A program made the position numbers and the translations under genes. DNA of 64,000 bases from Timema cristinae. Lineage: Eukaryota > Arthropoda > Insecta > Phasmatodea > Timematidae. Positions 23,622 through 34,309 of this stretch are shown piece after piece (position 1 is the stretch's first letter; the number at the start of each line of letters is the position of its first letter). Where the stretch lies: positions 34,545,021 to 34,609,020 of the forward strand of contig JBCFYV010011164.1 of assembly GCA_039000515.1 (NCBI GenBank), written 5' to 3'. Under the pieces are notes generated by a model. It did no database searches. It was not told where the DNA came from and was given only the letters and a program-made list of their open reading frames with translations.

Positions 23622-24470
23622 CAGGGGTGGCTGCCCGGGGCGCCATCTTGAGGGGCGACAAACAGAGCTAGATATGACCTAACGTAGCCTGAGCGTGATA
23701 TGAAAACACTCCCAAACCTCCAAACCTTTCCTGGGCGTGATATGAAAATAGCTCCCAAACCTAACATAGACAGGGCGTGATAGTGGAGTTGCTAAGATTA
23801 ACAAACGTTCAATTTTTATTACTAACATTAAATTTTACGCATTAGAATAATTTTGTGATGAGTAAAATAGAACCTAGTGCCATTCTTAAAAAGTTAATTT
23901 ACATTTGCCAGCTTGAAATAACGGTGCTCTTAAACTTTTTTTTTCTCCAATTATAACGTAAACCATTCATAATGTCAAAGTGTTTGTTAAACTTATAATA
24001 AAAATAGATGATGACATTGTCAACACAACAGGTTTTATTTATAATCCTAACAGTTTTTGTACAATCTCGAAGTGAAACATTTAGCGTATGTTTAACATTT
24101 GTGGAGTTTCCCCTTCAATTATTTTCCTATCACGCCCAGGCTACGTTAGGTTTGGAGTGGTTAGGTTTAGGGACTATTTTCATATTTTCCTAGAGTACAA
24201 TCACCATGAGAAATGTGGTAGCTGGCAGCTAGCAGAAGATTTAAGAACTGCCAAAAGAAAAACAAAGAAAAAATAAAGTTTTTTATTGTGAAAGTTTTGA
24301 CAGGCAAAAGTGACAATAAATCAACATATTTGATCCGCTAACTTTTGATAGCTGTTAGCTACCTACACTCCTATGGTGAATTGACTATATTATCTACCGG
24401 TTGCGTAGAGAGAGAGAGGCGTGAAAAACCATTACCTCCCGGGCACGAAATTTACCTCGGGCTGCCCCTG
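23622..24470. mobile_element. Non-autonomous hAT element (849 bp)
   Basis: Begins CAGGGGTGGCTGCCCGGGG and ends CCTCGGGCTGCCCCTG, inverted CAGGGG termini with nearby GCTGCCC. Flanking 8-mers GCTCTATG (23614-23621) and ACTCTATG (24471-24478) agree at 7 of 8 positions, the target-site length of hAT transposons. It interrupts family C sequence that continues on both sides. Inside is a 29-base inverted repeat (23678-23706 and 24122-24150) and a threefold GCGTGATA-containing repeat at 23691-23785. No transposase was found. Confidence 0.8.
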
Positions 24471-24586
24471 ACTCTATGGTATTAAAGACTAGGGACACTG
24501 TTACAGAAAAAATGAGAAAAGAGAAACATCTTTGTCAACCAAAAAGCATAAGAATCAAATTCATTTTCAAAAACCCGTGTTTAAAA

Positions 24587-24967
24587 CAGTGGTGTTGTCG
24601 TAAATATAGCAGTGCCGGAACGCAAGGTCGTAGCAACCCCAAAGTTGAAGTGGGCTTTTGGGACCCCCAATCGCCGTAGGCTAAAGAATTGCACAAACAT
24701 AAGTGCCTAAAGAAGCTATTTGTAGTAAAACTTATTTAACACACCCTAAAATTCCAGGAATTCGAATATAATAGCACTGTAAATTTCAACAGAATTTATT
24801 GATTAATAGTATGAAAAAAGTTTTAACATAATATTGATATAAAATCATTTCGTTAACTTGAAATTACAAAGTATAAAACTTTATTTAAAAAAATATTTTG
24901 AATATTTTCCAACGAAAATCAGTGCTAGAACGGCGTCCACCCGCGTTCCCGCTCCACTACACCCCTG
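24587..24967. mobile_element. Second non-autonomous hAT element (381 bp)
   Basis: Starts CAGTGGTGTTGTCG and ends CTCCACTACACCCCTG, whose reverse reads CAGGGGTGTAGTGGAG. Candidate 8-base target duplications GTTTAAAA (24579-24586) and ATTAAAAA (24968-24975) agree at 6 of 8 positions. The interrupted host sequence matches the uninterrupted family C copy at 38.9 kb, where GGATTAAAAAG marks the empty site. No coding sequence was seen. Confidence 0.7.
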
Positions 24968-25627
24968 ATTAAAAAGTGTATAGGCCTATATTGGTTTATA
25001 GCTATAAACTTATTGGTTTTATAAAAATATATTGCAAATGAAATTCTTTTACATTTAATAGTACTACAACTTTAAAATTACAAGTTATTACGAGTCTCAA
25101 ATAGTTGCAGAGAAATGATGAAAATTTGAAAATCTCCCCATGTAAAGTACCCCAAAGTTATATTCATGAGAAAATGAAAATGTCCATCTTGTTTATAATG
25201 ATAAACTGTGTTTAGATATCAAATTTAATCAAAATTATTTGAGCTAATTTCGAGAATATATATATATACATATTTGCCTTTCAATAAACTAGCCTTAAAT
25301 TTAGGGTTATATATCTAATTCCAAAAAGCCCCTCGGAGGGGCGGGGGTCCTTATGTAAACCCAAGATACAAAGTTTTAGCCCAAACGTTAAAATGGTTAC
25401 GGTTCTAGCACAAACCAAGGTACAAACAGTCAGACAGACGGCATTGTGGAAACAACTTTTTTTTTTTTTTTTTGTTTCAGGGGGGGGGGGGGGGGGTATG
25501 AAACGTCGACATTTATCAAAATCTCTGGTTCGAATTCTTGACGTTCACAATATTTTCGCTCCGAGGTGTCGAGACAAAGTAAATATTAGTTTACAAAGTT
25601 TAGTTACCAACAGCCGTTGCTTGCTGT

Positions 25628-25850
25628 TGGTTTGATCGCCATTGATGGGGAGGTCAAGGTTCGAATCTCGTCTTCGTGAACTGAAGATGGTTTCCCCGTT
25701 AAGTATATATATATATATATATATATATATCTTTAATGGTTTGTCCACAAGTGATTTATCACTCTGGTCTTCCCATCTTTACTCCATGCAAATACGGGTT
25801 TACTTCCTCTTACTTACCTTCCCCACTCTGATTAAGCCGTTAATAAACGT
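25628..25850 (+). mobile_element. SINE family B with internal (TA)n expansion
   Basis: Box B GGTTCGAATCTCGTCTTCG and GATGGTTTCCCCGTTAA are followed by a (TA)n run at 25704-25730 and then the body (TACTCCATGCAAATACGGG). The tail is decayed. Confidence 0.6.
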
Positions 25851-26976
25851 GTGTTGTGAACGTAGCAATAAAAAAGAAAAGACTTGGTTTTGGATAGGTT
25901 ATACTCAAATTATAAAAATAAATGAATGATTTTAAATGGAAACATGGTTTAGCGAGTTTTATTTAATTCATATTCTGTTTAGATCATAGAATACAATGTT
26001 TTTGTTAGTATGTTGTTCGAAAATAGTTAACAGTAGGGCCTATTTGTAAAGTGAAATAAGCGTACAGTACGTAAATTATATCTAATTGAAATAAAAAAAA
26101 ATGCCATTTTTCGCCAACTTTGGCCACCTTTTTCTAACTCATTAATTTTTTTAACATTTTCAATTTTTTTAAATCAGGACATCACCTAAAACAAAGTGTG
26201 GTTTTCACTTTGTTTTTTCTATCTTTTGTACACACAAATTGTTGCCCACTTATTTTAATTCTAACCTCCTTATACCATATATTTAAATAATTAGCGTAAG
26301 TAATGACCGTTAAAACCATGTCACTGAAAAAACAAACAAAAAGAAATGGCTATATTTTTTTAAATATAGGGAAGAAAATATATTTATATACATATATATA
26401 TATATGTCAACAGTAGTAAACAAACTAATAAAAATGTCACAATTGACTGTAAATAATGATTTCCTAAGTTACTGCAGAAAAATTATACTTTGACAAGGAT
26501 TTGAGCCTTTGACTTTGAACGTCATTCTATAAAACCCCGAGATTGCGGCTCAAAACTCGGCATCACTCCTTGGAGAGGATAAAGGTGATAGCTTTTCTTT
26601 TGTTGAGTAGCAAGTAACAAAGTTGAAAAGATTAGGAGGGCTTGGGGAGGGGGTTTCTGCCTGTGGAATTTGAGGACACACTGAAAGGGAGCTAGTATAA
26701 GGAGGGTGAGGGGGTTGGTGTGGTGACTGCCATAACTACAGCAGCGCACCTCTGGTAAGGTGATAATATATGGAACTACTTGGAAGAGAGATTTGAAAAA
26801 TCTCGAGATGTTTATCCGAATGACAGTGGCAAAAAATTGTGTGCGCATGCACCGACAAGTTATAGGTGAATGACAATTGCCATATTATGGTGGGGGGGTC
26901 ACGTCTGAGTCCGTGGTCTCTATTACTTAGCCAAAAAACTTTTTCTAGCAGTTTATTTTGATCTGAATTGTCACAG
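25851..26976. other. Intergenic, nothing recognised
   Basis: Contains a (TA)n stretch near 26380-26405. An open frame on the - strand at 26522-26848 has no recognisable motif, and a tRNA-like scrap (TTTGAGCCTTTGACTTTG) lies near 26501. No gene is supported. Confidence 0.4.
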
Positions 26977-26984
26977 TGTGGAAC

Positions 26985-27243
26985 AGCTGTTCAAAACTCC
27001 CGGCTCGCGAAACGCATGTGGCCCTCGACCTCACTTTAAGTGGTCCTTGAGAGGTTGACATGTTTTAAAATTGTGTTCGGAAATCCACCAGGAATATAAA
27101 ATATTCTAGCTTTGCATTCTCCGATTTCCAAAATTTCTGAATTGAAGGCAAAATTCTCATAAGTTCCTCTTCTGGATTTTTTTATAACATTTTCTTGCAT
27201 AATGAAATGGAAGGATCAAATGTTAAAAGGTTGTGCACCCCTG
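26985..27243. mobile_element. Non-autonomous hAT element (259 bp) with perfect 8-bp TSD
   Basis: Flanked by an exact 8-base duplication GTGTGGAA (26977-26984 and 27244-27251). It starts CAGCTGTTCAAAACTC and ends GGTTGTGCACCCCTG, whose reverse CAGGGGTGCACAACC agrees with the left end at about 10 of 15 positions. There is no open frame, so it is a MITE-like deletion derivative. Confidence 0.8.
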
Positions 27244-27478
27244 GTGTGGAAGATTTGTAAGACTAATAGTAATAATATGTTTCTATTGTAGTAGCGAAGC
27301 ATTTCTTCGCCTTATACAAAAAAACAGAAAAGAAATACTGTTTTAATTTATTTTCTCTGCTCTTTTTAGAATATTACCAACTTCACCCCTGCTCAGTAGA
27401 GTTTTGTCTAATCTAATCAGTTGTAACACAACTCATTTCACATTGATGATTAATTCTAGGTTTTAATCTAATCACTTA

Positions 27479-27733
27479 CCCGCCTCGGTGGCGTAGTTGG
27501 AAAACGTGCTAGTTTCGTGTTGAGATAGACTGCCGAGTACGGGGATAATCGAGGTTCGAATCTTGCTCAGGTGAACTGGGGGCTGGTTTTCCCTGAATGG
27601 TTTTCCACTCACCCTCCACACAAATGAGGGTTCACTTCCTGTATATTGTACCTTGCCAATTCCTAACCAATTAGGTAATTAGTATTTAAGCATATAACCC
27701 TAATGGGTAGTAATATGCTGTGCTAAGTATTAT
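27479..27733 (+). mobile_element. SINE family B, best full-length copy
   Basis: The tRNA-like head has box A GGTGGCGTAGTTGG and box B GAGGTTCGAATCTTG. The body holds GGTTTTCCCTGAATGGTTTT and CCACTCACCCTCCACAC, and the tail CCCTAATGGGTAGTAATATG. Flanking TAATCTAATCACT (27464-27476) and TAATCTACTCACT (27734-27746) agree at 12 of 13 positions, so the ends are well fixed. Confidence 0.88.
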
Positions 27734-27748
27734 TAATCTACTCACTCC

Positions 27749-27893
27749 TGCTAGAAGTTGGAATCTTTTTGCTAGAAAAGCTACTAGATCTACTTTAACT
27801 TATTCATACGTCAAGTCATGTGATTTGTTGCTGTCACATTTGATCTATATTATCAATACCAATAACAAAACACTATTATTATATTAAAAAGCT
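27749..27893 (+). repeat. Dispersed repeat family E
   Basis: Shares GCTACTAGATCTACTTTAAC, TTATTCATACGTCAAGTCAT and TATTATCAATACC with copies at 29.8, 51.2, 52.0 and 52.1 kb. No tRNA-like head or coding sequence. Confidence 0.6.
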
Positions 27894-27929
27894 ATTAATA
27901 AAAACTTGATAAACTTTATAAAATGCTCT

Positions 27930-28126
27930 TCCTATGACGGGGAGATGGGGATTTTAGTCCGATCAGCTGTACTGAGTTTTTATCCTAAATGGTTTTACCC
28001 CATCACTCCACCCGAATGCGGGTACACTTGCTCTAAATTCAACCTTCCTAATCCATATCACATTAGTGTAATTAGTACATAGCCGTACAACCCGAAAGAG
28101 TAGTAAAACGCGGTGATAAAAAAAAT
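27930..28126 (+). mobile_element. SINE family B, head decayed
   Basis: The body and tail are well kept (CACATTAGTGTAATTAGTAC, CCCGAAAGAGTAGTAAAACG). The head is mostly lost. Confidence 0.7.
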
Positions 28127-29532
28127 AGCGCTTCGTATTAAAATTGGACTGTACCATATCTCTCCAGTTCTATAGTTTCTCAAGTTATTTAATAATTATT
28201 ATTTTACACCGAACGAATTATTGTTTAATTATTAAGTCCATAAATGGCTCAATTCTAGTCGTACGGGAAAAGTTAAATATATATATACATCCCTTCGTTT
28301 TTTGAGGGGAAAAAAAATTGTAAAATTTGGCCTTATGAAGAGACGTAGAATAATATCATTCATAAAAATGCTCCATTTCAGTCAATTTTTAATATAAAGC
28401 AAAATATAAAAAAACAAAATAAAAGTTACTTTTATAAGCTTTCAAAAACTACTTAAGGCCCTTCGCCCTGCCGATTGCATGTTTAAAACCTATTTTGTGG
28501 AATTGTTTGGGGGGGGGGGGGGGGGGGGGGGTGAAAGGCGTGGCGTGGCTTTACAACCGACCAAAGTATCCTTCCGCGCCAACAAGAACAGATGAATCAC
28601 GGAAACCGTAGATGGTGCTAGCTATCGGACAGGTCTTGAGAAAAATCATACGTTTGGAAAATATATCAGTTTTCTTGAAAACGAGTGAAATTTTTATGTT
28701 AATATTTTCAACACCCTTCTAAGATAATGTATCGATGTTTATTAACTGTTACATTTTCTTATTTTTTGTTATGAAGCCGGCAGTTTCGATTGAAAAATGT
28801 CAATTTTATCGATATTTGATCACTGTTAAAATCATAGAGGAGGTGTGTATAAAAAAAAAGTATAACTTAATCAACATGCTTTTATTCTTGAACAAACTAT
28901 TTCCGAAAAATAATTAAAAAAATTGCAAAACAATAAAAATTCTTGAAGCTAACCGTTTCTTCCCGCGGATCTGCATTTCCACGCTAAATGAAAAGGGCCA
29001 ATCGCTTTAACATTTGATAAAAGACACATTTTAAGTTATATTGGCAAAAAAATTACAATTTTGCCTCCATTCTCTCCTTAATGTGACCCTTTTTGGCTTC
29101 AAAATGTTTTGTATACTCATTATTTTATGAAAAAGTAGACAATCTTCAATGTTTCTTGGAAGGAATTATGCCGAAATGATTTTTTGTTTGTTTTCATTGT
29201 ATAATTCTACTGTACTATATAAACACACACAAACAAAGAACAGTCGAAATAAACCCAAACGCTCTTTCACATTAAACAGTGAGACCACAATATACCAACA
29301 CTCGTCATTAGTCGGGCAGACTATATTAATGAAAACATTGAGGCATGCGGCGTGACACAAGGTAATTTGAGAGACGAGCTGATCGATCGTTTAATCCGTG
29401 GCCAATGTCTGCTAGAGAGTGGGGAGGGGAGAGTACCGTGAGAGGAAGGGGGGGGGGGGGCTACCACCATTGACTGCGGGTTCATGAATTAACAATTAAT
29501 GAAAGTTAATCAGGTTAACACAAAGGTACGGT
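28127..29532. other. Intergenic with poly-G run
   Basis: A run of 23 G lies at 28509-28531 and one of 13 G at 29448-29460. No gene was recognised. The small open frames are AT-rich chance frames. Confidence 0.4.
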
Positions 29533-29749
29533 ACCCGCATCGGTCGGCACGCGGACTGAACTTCAAGCTCACCTAGTCTGGCTGGTTGGTGTTGGGGAGT
29601 TAGGGTTTTGAATCCCGGCTGGGTGTTTTGAGTTTTTTACCCCTAAATGTTTGATCGCTCTTTCTTCTCATATATTTAATCTAAATTCTACCTTCTTCGC
29701 GGATAGCCTGAAGAGCTATTAAGGCGCAGAGCACAAAAAAAAAAAAAAA
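29533..29749 (+). mobile_element. SINE family B with poly-A end
   Basis: Head CCCGCATCGGTCGGCACGCG, box B-like GGTTTTGAATCCCGG, body, and an end GGCGCAGAGCAC followed by an A run at 29733-29749 in place of the usual TAA repeat. Confidence 0.6.
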
Positions 29750-29782
29750 ACACCCACATACAGTCCAATTGTTATAGGAATA

Positions 29783-29925
29783 ACCTTATCTGGCAGCTAG
29801 AAAAATTACTGGATCAACTTTAACGTGTTCATACGTAAAGTCATGTGATCTGCAGTGGTCACGTTTGATAAATATTATCAATGGCTTTAAAATAACAAAA
29901 ATAGAGTCAATACTAAAATGTTATC
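29783..29925 (+). repeat. Dispersed repeat family E
   Basis: Shows AACCTTATCTGGCAGCTAG, GTTCATACGTAAAGTCATG and AATATTATCAATGGC, in the same order as the other copies. Confidence 0.6.
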
Positions 29926-30937
29926 AATTTAACAGCAAGAAAATAATTTTTAGTTTCTTAAAGACCCTTTTCTATGAAAATTGGACTTTAGAGTCGCCAT
30001 AATCAAAGCAAATTCCCAAATGTAAGACATTTTTAGTTCACAAGTTTTAATACATGAGTAATTTAATAAAATAATATATGGAATAAGGTGGTGTTCAAGT
30101 ATTATGTAAGCACATTTTTGGCCGTTTTTAACCCCTCCCCCTTGTAAGCAAAAATAAACAAATGCCTGAACACCCCTTTTCCTTTTGCTTACTTAAAATT
30201 TGTCAGCTTTTTTTTCATTTGTTCATAACCATTCATTTTTTTTTTCATTTAATTTTGCTTATAGCTTGATTAGATAGTAAGACGCGAGAGAAAATTATTA
30301 AAATGGATGCAATTTATAAATTGCTAATAATTATTAACATAGAGATGTATATTAACAATTAACACTGGTATACAGTGAATTTAAATTTATTGGACGGGTA
30401 AAATCAAAACAGCTTATAACATTATAAACGTTTAAAATTTTAATTTACTTTTAATTGAAGTTATAAAGAAAAAGTGTTATTAAAGAATACATGAATATTA
30501 TATTTATAAAATAACCCACCCTAAACTCCATTTATTCTGATCACCAAAGTCCTTAAATCCACTTCTCAACACTTTCACTTATGTTTATATTTGGGGGGAC
30601 TAGTTCACTCAAGCTTTGGCTTACGCCTGCCTTTAGGCTTCTCCACTTCTTCCTCGTTCAGCCACTCAGCATATTCATTGTTGCCCGAAGTCCAAACGGC
30701 TTGCAATGCGTCCTACCGCAATTTTTTCCGGCTTTCTCTGTCTTACGTAAGCATTTTTCTGACCTCCCTTCCCCCTTGTCAGCAAAAATAAGCAGAACGC
30801 CCCCTAATGATGGAGTTGTTAGTTAGATTGGATGGGAAAACCAAATCACGTGTAAAAACATTTGCACCCTGCTGAGACTCAAACCTCGACCTTCCTTTCA
30901 CTGCTATCCAATATTTTGTGAGCCCAGTGCCTTAGAC
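29926..30937. other. Intergenic, nothing recognised
   Basis: AT-rich with one more GC-rich patch at 30590-30800 that has overlapping open frames but no motif. No gene is supported. Confidence 0.4.
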
Positions 30938-31418
30938 CAGTGTTTCCCAACCTGGACAGTACCACCCTTAGGGAGACTTTTTGATTTGATTATAATAGGG
31001 TGTAAGGGGGGCGTTTAGGAGAAATATTGTTAAGTCAATAATAACAGGCAACAGAAAAATATCTAACAAGGTTCTTAAATTTATTTTTATATTTATGTTA
31101 TATAATTTGGACTAACGTTTAATTAATAATGTTTATAAATATTTAACATAGCTTATGTTTCAACTTGTTTTTTTATTTATAAGATTATAAATTATGCCAA
31201 GAAAAAAGTGCTTATACTTTATATATGCATAGTAATTATTTAGTTTGAAATAATTTCTATGAACGTACTATGTAACACGAATTTTAAGTTATTGCGCTGA
31301 TTTTATCATGCTTAATACATTTAACAAATTATTAAGAAAATAAGCATCGTAGAATAACCTTCTTCGCTCTTTATAGCTGCAGATCTATGTTCTGTCCGTA
31401 TCCAAGAACTGTTCATGG

Positions 31419-31741
31419 TGACCCGGATTGGTGGTTACGCGGTTTAATTCATTATTCTCGCAGTGTATTGGATTACTGGTCAACGGGCAGATCGAGGTTC
31501 GGGTGTACTGTCCGTGACTCTCTGCCCGAACAATTTCAGGTACATTTACTCTAAATTATACCTTACTGATACCTTCCTCATTAGTGTAAATATTTGGATG
31601 ACCCTGAAAAGGGTGTTTTTTATTTTTAACTGATATTTCAATCATCTTTTACGAAAATTTAGGTACTCTTAATCTAAAATTTTACCTTTATCATATGCAA
31701 ATGTGTTGATATCTTGGATGGGTAGTAAGACGCAGAGTGAG
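31419..31741 (+). mobile_element. SINE family B copy with duplicated 3' half
   Basis: Head GTGACCCGGATTGGTGGTTA and box B-like GAGGTTCGGGTGT are followed by two successive versions of the body (TTACTCTAAATTATACCTTA near 31549 and CTTAATCTAAAATTTTACCT near 31668) before the tail GGATGGGTAGTAAGACGC. Confidence 0.6.
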
Positions 31742-32062
31742 TTTGTACATACAAAATAGAGTAATGGCGGCGTTGAGAATTGAAATGCAAGAGGGAACGT
31801 GGCGAATAATTCCTTAATTGACTATGGTTCCTTATTCAGAACACGCGCAGGCAGTAGATTAATGCCCAGAGATTCGTTCAACAAATGGGTCGAGCCATTC
31901 TTGACCTCTATAGTGTTAGGTCCATCAACGACACCCCTGCGCTTTGTTACTACATCACGCCACTGAGAAGATAGATAACACCATATGCGCGTTCTTAACT
32001 CGGGTCCTAGTAGGATGAATCGTTTGGAAATAACTAACACTTTTTTTTATGCAGTTAAGTCC

Positions 32063-32140
32063 GACATCTTAGTTTAGTTCGTAGCGTGTCTGTATGCGGA
32101 GTTTTAGGTCCTGGGTTCAATTTCCAGCCTGACCAAAAAA
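32063..32140 (+). mobile_element. tRNA-like SINE head
   Basis: TTAGTTTAGTTCGTAGCGTG resembles box A and CTGGGTTCAATTTCCAG resembles box B. The body cannot be followed. Confidence 0.4.
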
Positions 32141-32539
32141 ATGTATCATTTTTAAAATATGGGGTTTTCCAGTTGGGGGCTGGCTTTTTTTTGTCTGTTA
32201 TATATTTAAATTAGTTTATAAGCTATGTGTTGATTTAATCAGTTGGTTCATAATTACACATTTAATACCTAAAATATTAATTAAAAAAAATTGCGGTCAA
32301 CTTTGATAACATTTTACTATATTTTTTTAGTGCTATTTTATATTTTAGTAAATTATTTTTTACCTGTCCAAAATGTTGCCAGCTTGTTTAAATTTATCAA
32401 AATTTTATTCACTTTACAAATTTAATATCTTTGGCTTTGTCATGCCTTTTCTTAGCGTGAGCTATGTTTCAATACCCGTACAAGTTAGACGCCTATTTAC
32501 GACTTAAAAAAAATAAGTTTAGCATCTTGGCTTATCACG

Positions 32540-32860
32540 CTATTGGAATAGGAATGAGGAAGGTAAAATTATGTAAAAATGTACATATATGAGCGTTGGA
32601 TTTTTTTTAACAGTCATGTTACACCCAGCTAGGATTCTAACCCTGACCCGCGAAAGTATTCTAACCCTGACCCGCTAGGATTATAACCCTGACCCCGCTA
32701 GGATTTAACCCTGACCCGCTAGGATATTTCCTAACACGACCGCTAGATTCTACCGGACCGTAGGATTCTAACCGTGACCCCCATCTCCAGCCAACCAGAT
32801 TAAATGAGCATGAAATTTAGACCGCATGTCGATCTATGTAGGTTCTTATGACAATATGTG
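32540..32860 (-). mobile_element. SINE family B copy with amplified box B region
   Basis: GGAATGAGGAAGGTAAAATT at the left and GCATGAAATTTAGACCGCAT at the right are reverse family B sequence. Between them the box B neighbourhood is repeated several times (see the tandem repeat). Confidence 0.55.
32632..32790 (-). repeat. Short tandem repeat of a tRNA box B-like unit
   Basis: About six or seven degenerate copies of a roughly 22-base unit, GCTAGGATTCTAACCCTGAC. On the - strand the unit reads like the internal B box of the SINE head. Confidence 0.75.
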
Positions 32861-33629
32861 CAACCCAAATGAGTAATTGATACGTGGTGAATCTTTTTGC
32901 TCATGAGTTAAAAGTTTGTATGTCGTTGTTTTCTTTTCAACACAGAGTAAAGCTTTTTTATTTTCAGTAAATAATAAAAATAAGCATAATATTAGACAAC
33001 TTTTTTTAATCTTGACATACGGCCATTCAAACGGTGTAATTATTTCGTTGCGTTACTGTCATGTATATTTTTATAGCATCCTTTGTGCTTTGTTCATTTT
33101 TTTTAGCCGGGGGAATTCACACACAAAAAAAAACCTGGAAAAAACCTTCAATTAATTGAAATAACTTTGAAATTCCTGTCATTTTCCATGCTCATTATTT
33201 TAAAAATGTTTCCTCAGCGTAGTTATGTTTCAGCGTTACTTAAGATTTAACATAAAGTAAAATGTTGCCTTCAAAATGTTATAAAACTACAATATCAAAG
33301 AACATTATCTATTCACTGTTCTATTTATTAAATCAAGTAAGTATATGTAAGAAGAGTATACTGGATCATAGAAGTATTTTTAAACATTATAATTAGTGCG
33401 TTCAACATCAAAATGATCAGCTTTTATGTATGTATTTCATGAGCTAGGCAGTTGCAATTGTTACTCAATTAATGAAATAAACAAGTTTCTTCCCCAGTCC
33501 GTGATATAGACAAGTGAAGAACAGTTTTAATCTCAACAATAATTTACTTTTAATCATTTTAGAATGGAAGATTAGGTTAAGCTAGGTCTGGTTAGCTTAA
33601 AGCAATATTTTGAAATTAATTTCAGTTAA
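32861..33629. other. Intergenic, nothing recognised
   Basis: AT-rich, with no gene or repeat family recognised. Confidence 0.4.
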
Positions 33630-33790
33630 ATTATATTAGCACCACGCCTTAATACCCGTTCGGGTTATACGCACTTACGCTAATGTGTAATGGTAGGGTG
33701 ATTGTGAGATGAAATGAAGGACCTACAGTTTAACATAGAATCCGAACCACGGTGGAGGCCAGGCATCCCCCACATTCACAAGATGTATTG
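33630..33790 (-). mobile_element. SINE family A, 5' truncated, with perfect TSD
   Basis: Only the 3' half of the SINE is present (tail TAGCACCACGCCTTAATACC up to CACATTCACAAGATGTATTG). A perfect 13-base duplication TAATTTCAGTTAA flanks it (33617-33629 and 33791-33803), so the truncation happened during insertion. Confidence 0.92.
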
Positions 33791-33984
33791 TAATTTCAGT
33801 TAAGATTTTAGTAGATAGTACATTAAGTTTCAGTTCATAAGAATTAATGCAATTTTTGCCCAGTTAATGAAATGGTCAAGGGAAGACGCCAGTATACGGA
33901 ATGAGCAGAAATTACCCAATTCATAAAAAGAGCAGTTTCACTATTGCAGTATAGCATATGCACCCTCACGTATCTCCACCCTTC

Positions 33985-34085
33985 CGAACCTCCACTTACT
34001 GACAGTATTGGGAGAGGATAATTCAGATAGAGTTTATCCGAATTTGCGTGGAGGGAGAATGGTAAGCAATTTAAGGGGAGAGGGG
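33985..34085 (-). mobile_element. SINE family B fragment
   Basis: ATTTGCGTGGAGGGAGAATG and the following purine-rich bases are the reverse of the family B body. Confidence 0.5.
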
Positions 34086-34309
34086 GTCATTTATAAATAT
34101 TCCCTGCTCCAATCCAAAACCTTGAATCATGTTACCAACATCACATGTGACAGAAGGTGTAAATTTTGTTTTGCTTACAGCTGTGAAATAAATTTAGTGA
34201 TCTTTTGTCAAAGTAGTGCGCTCTATATTAGTTTTGTAAATATGATAGAATATTGGCTTACAAATAACCTTTTTTAATTAACGGTCCAGCAAACTTATGT
34301 TTCGTAAAA

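Larger units (their letters stand above)
23457..25572 (-). repeat. Family C element split by two insertions
   Basis: In - orientation the two ends and the middle match the copy at 38.34-39.18 kb. 23457-23621 matches its 3' end (ACAGACTTTCTCTCG). 24471-24586 matches the middle (AAGAGAAACATCTTTGTC, AAGCATAAGAATCAAATTC). 24968-25572 matches the 5' part, with CAGACAGACGGC and TGAAACGTCGACATTTATCA. The two intervals between are foreign and look like hAT elements. A T17 run and a G17 run lie at 25457-25473 and 25480-25496. Confidence 0.75.

Noticed and set aside
23639..25000. A single 1.4-kb insertion in the family C element
   Set aside because: Family C sequence (24471-24586) is recognisable in the middle, so two separate insertions fit better than one.
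30581..30826. Overlapping frames in a less AT-rich patch, considered as an exon
   Set aside because: No recognisable protein motif, no consistent splice sites, and two competing frames.
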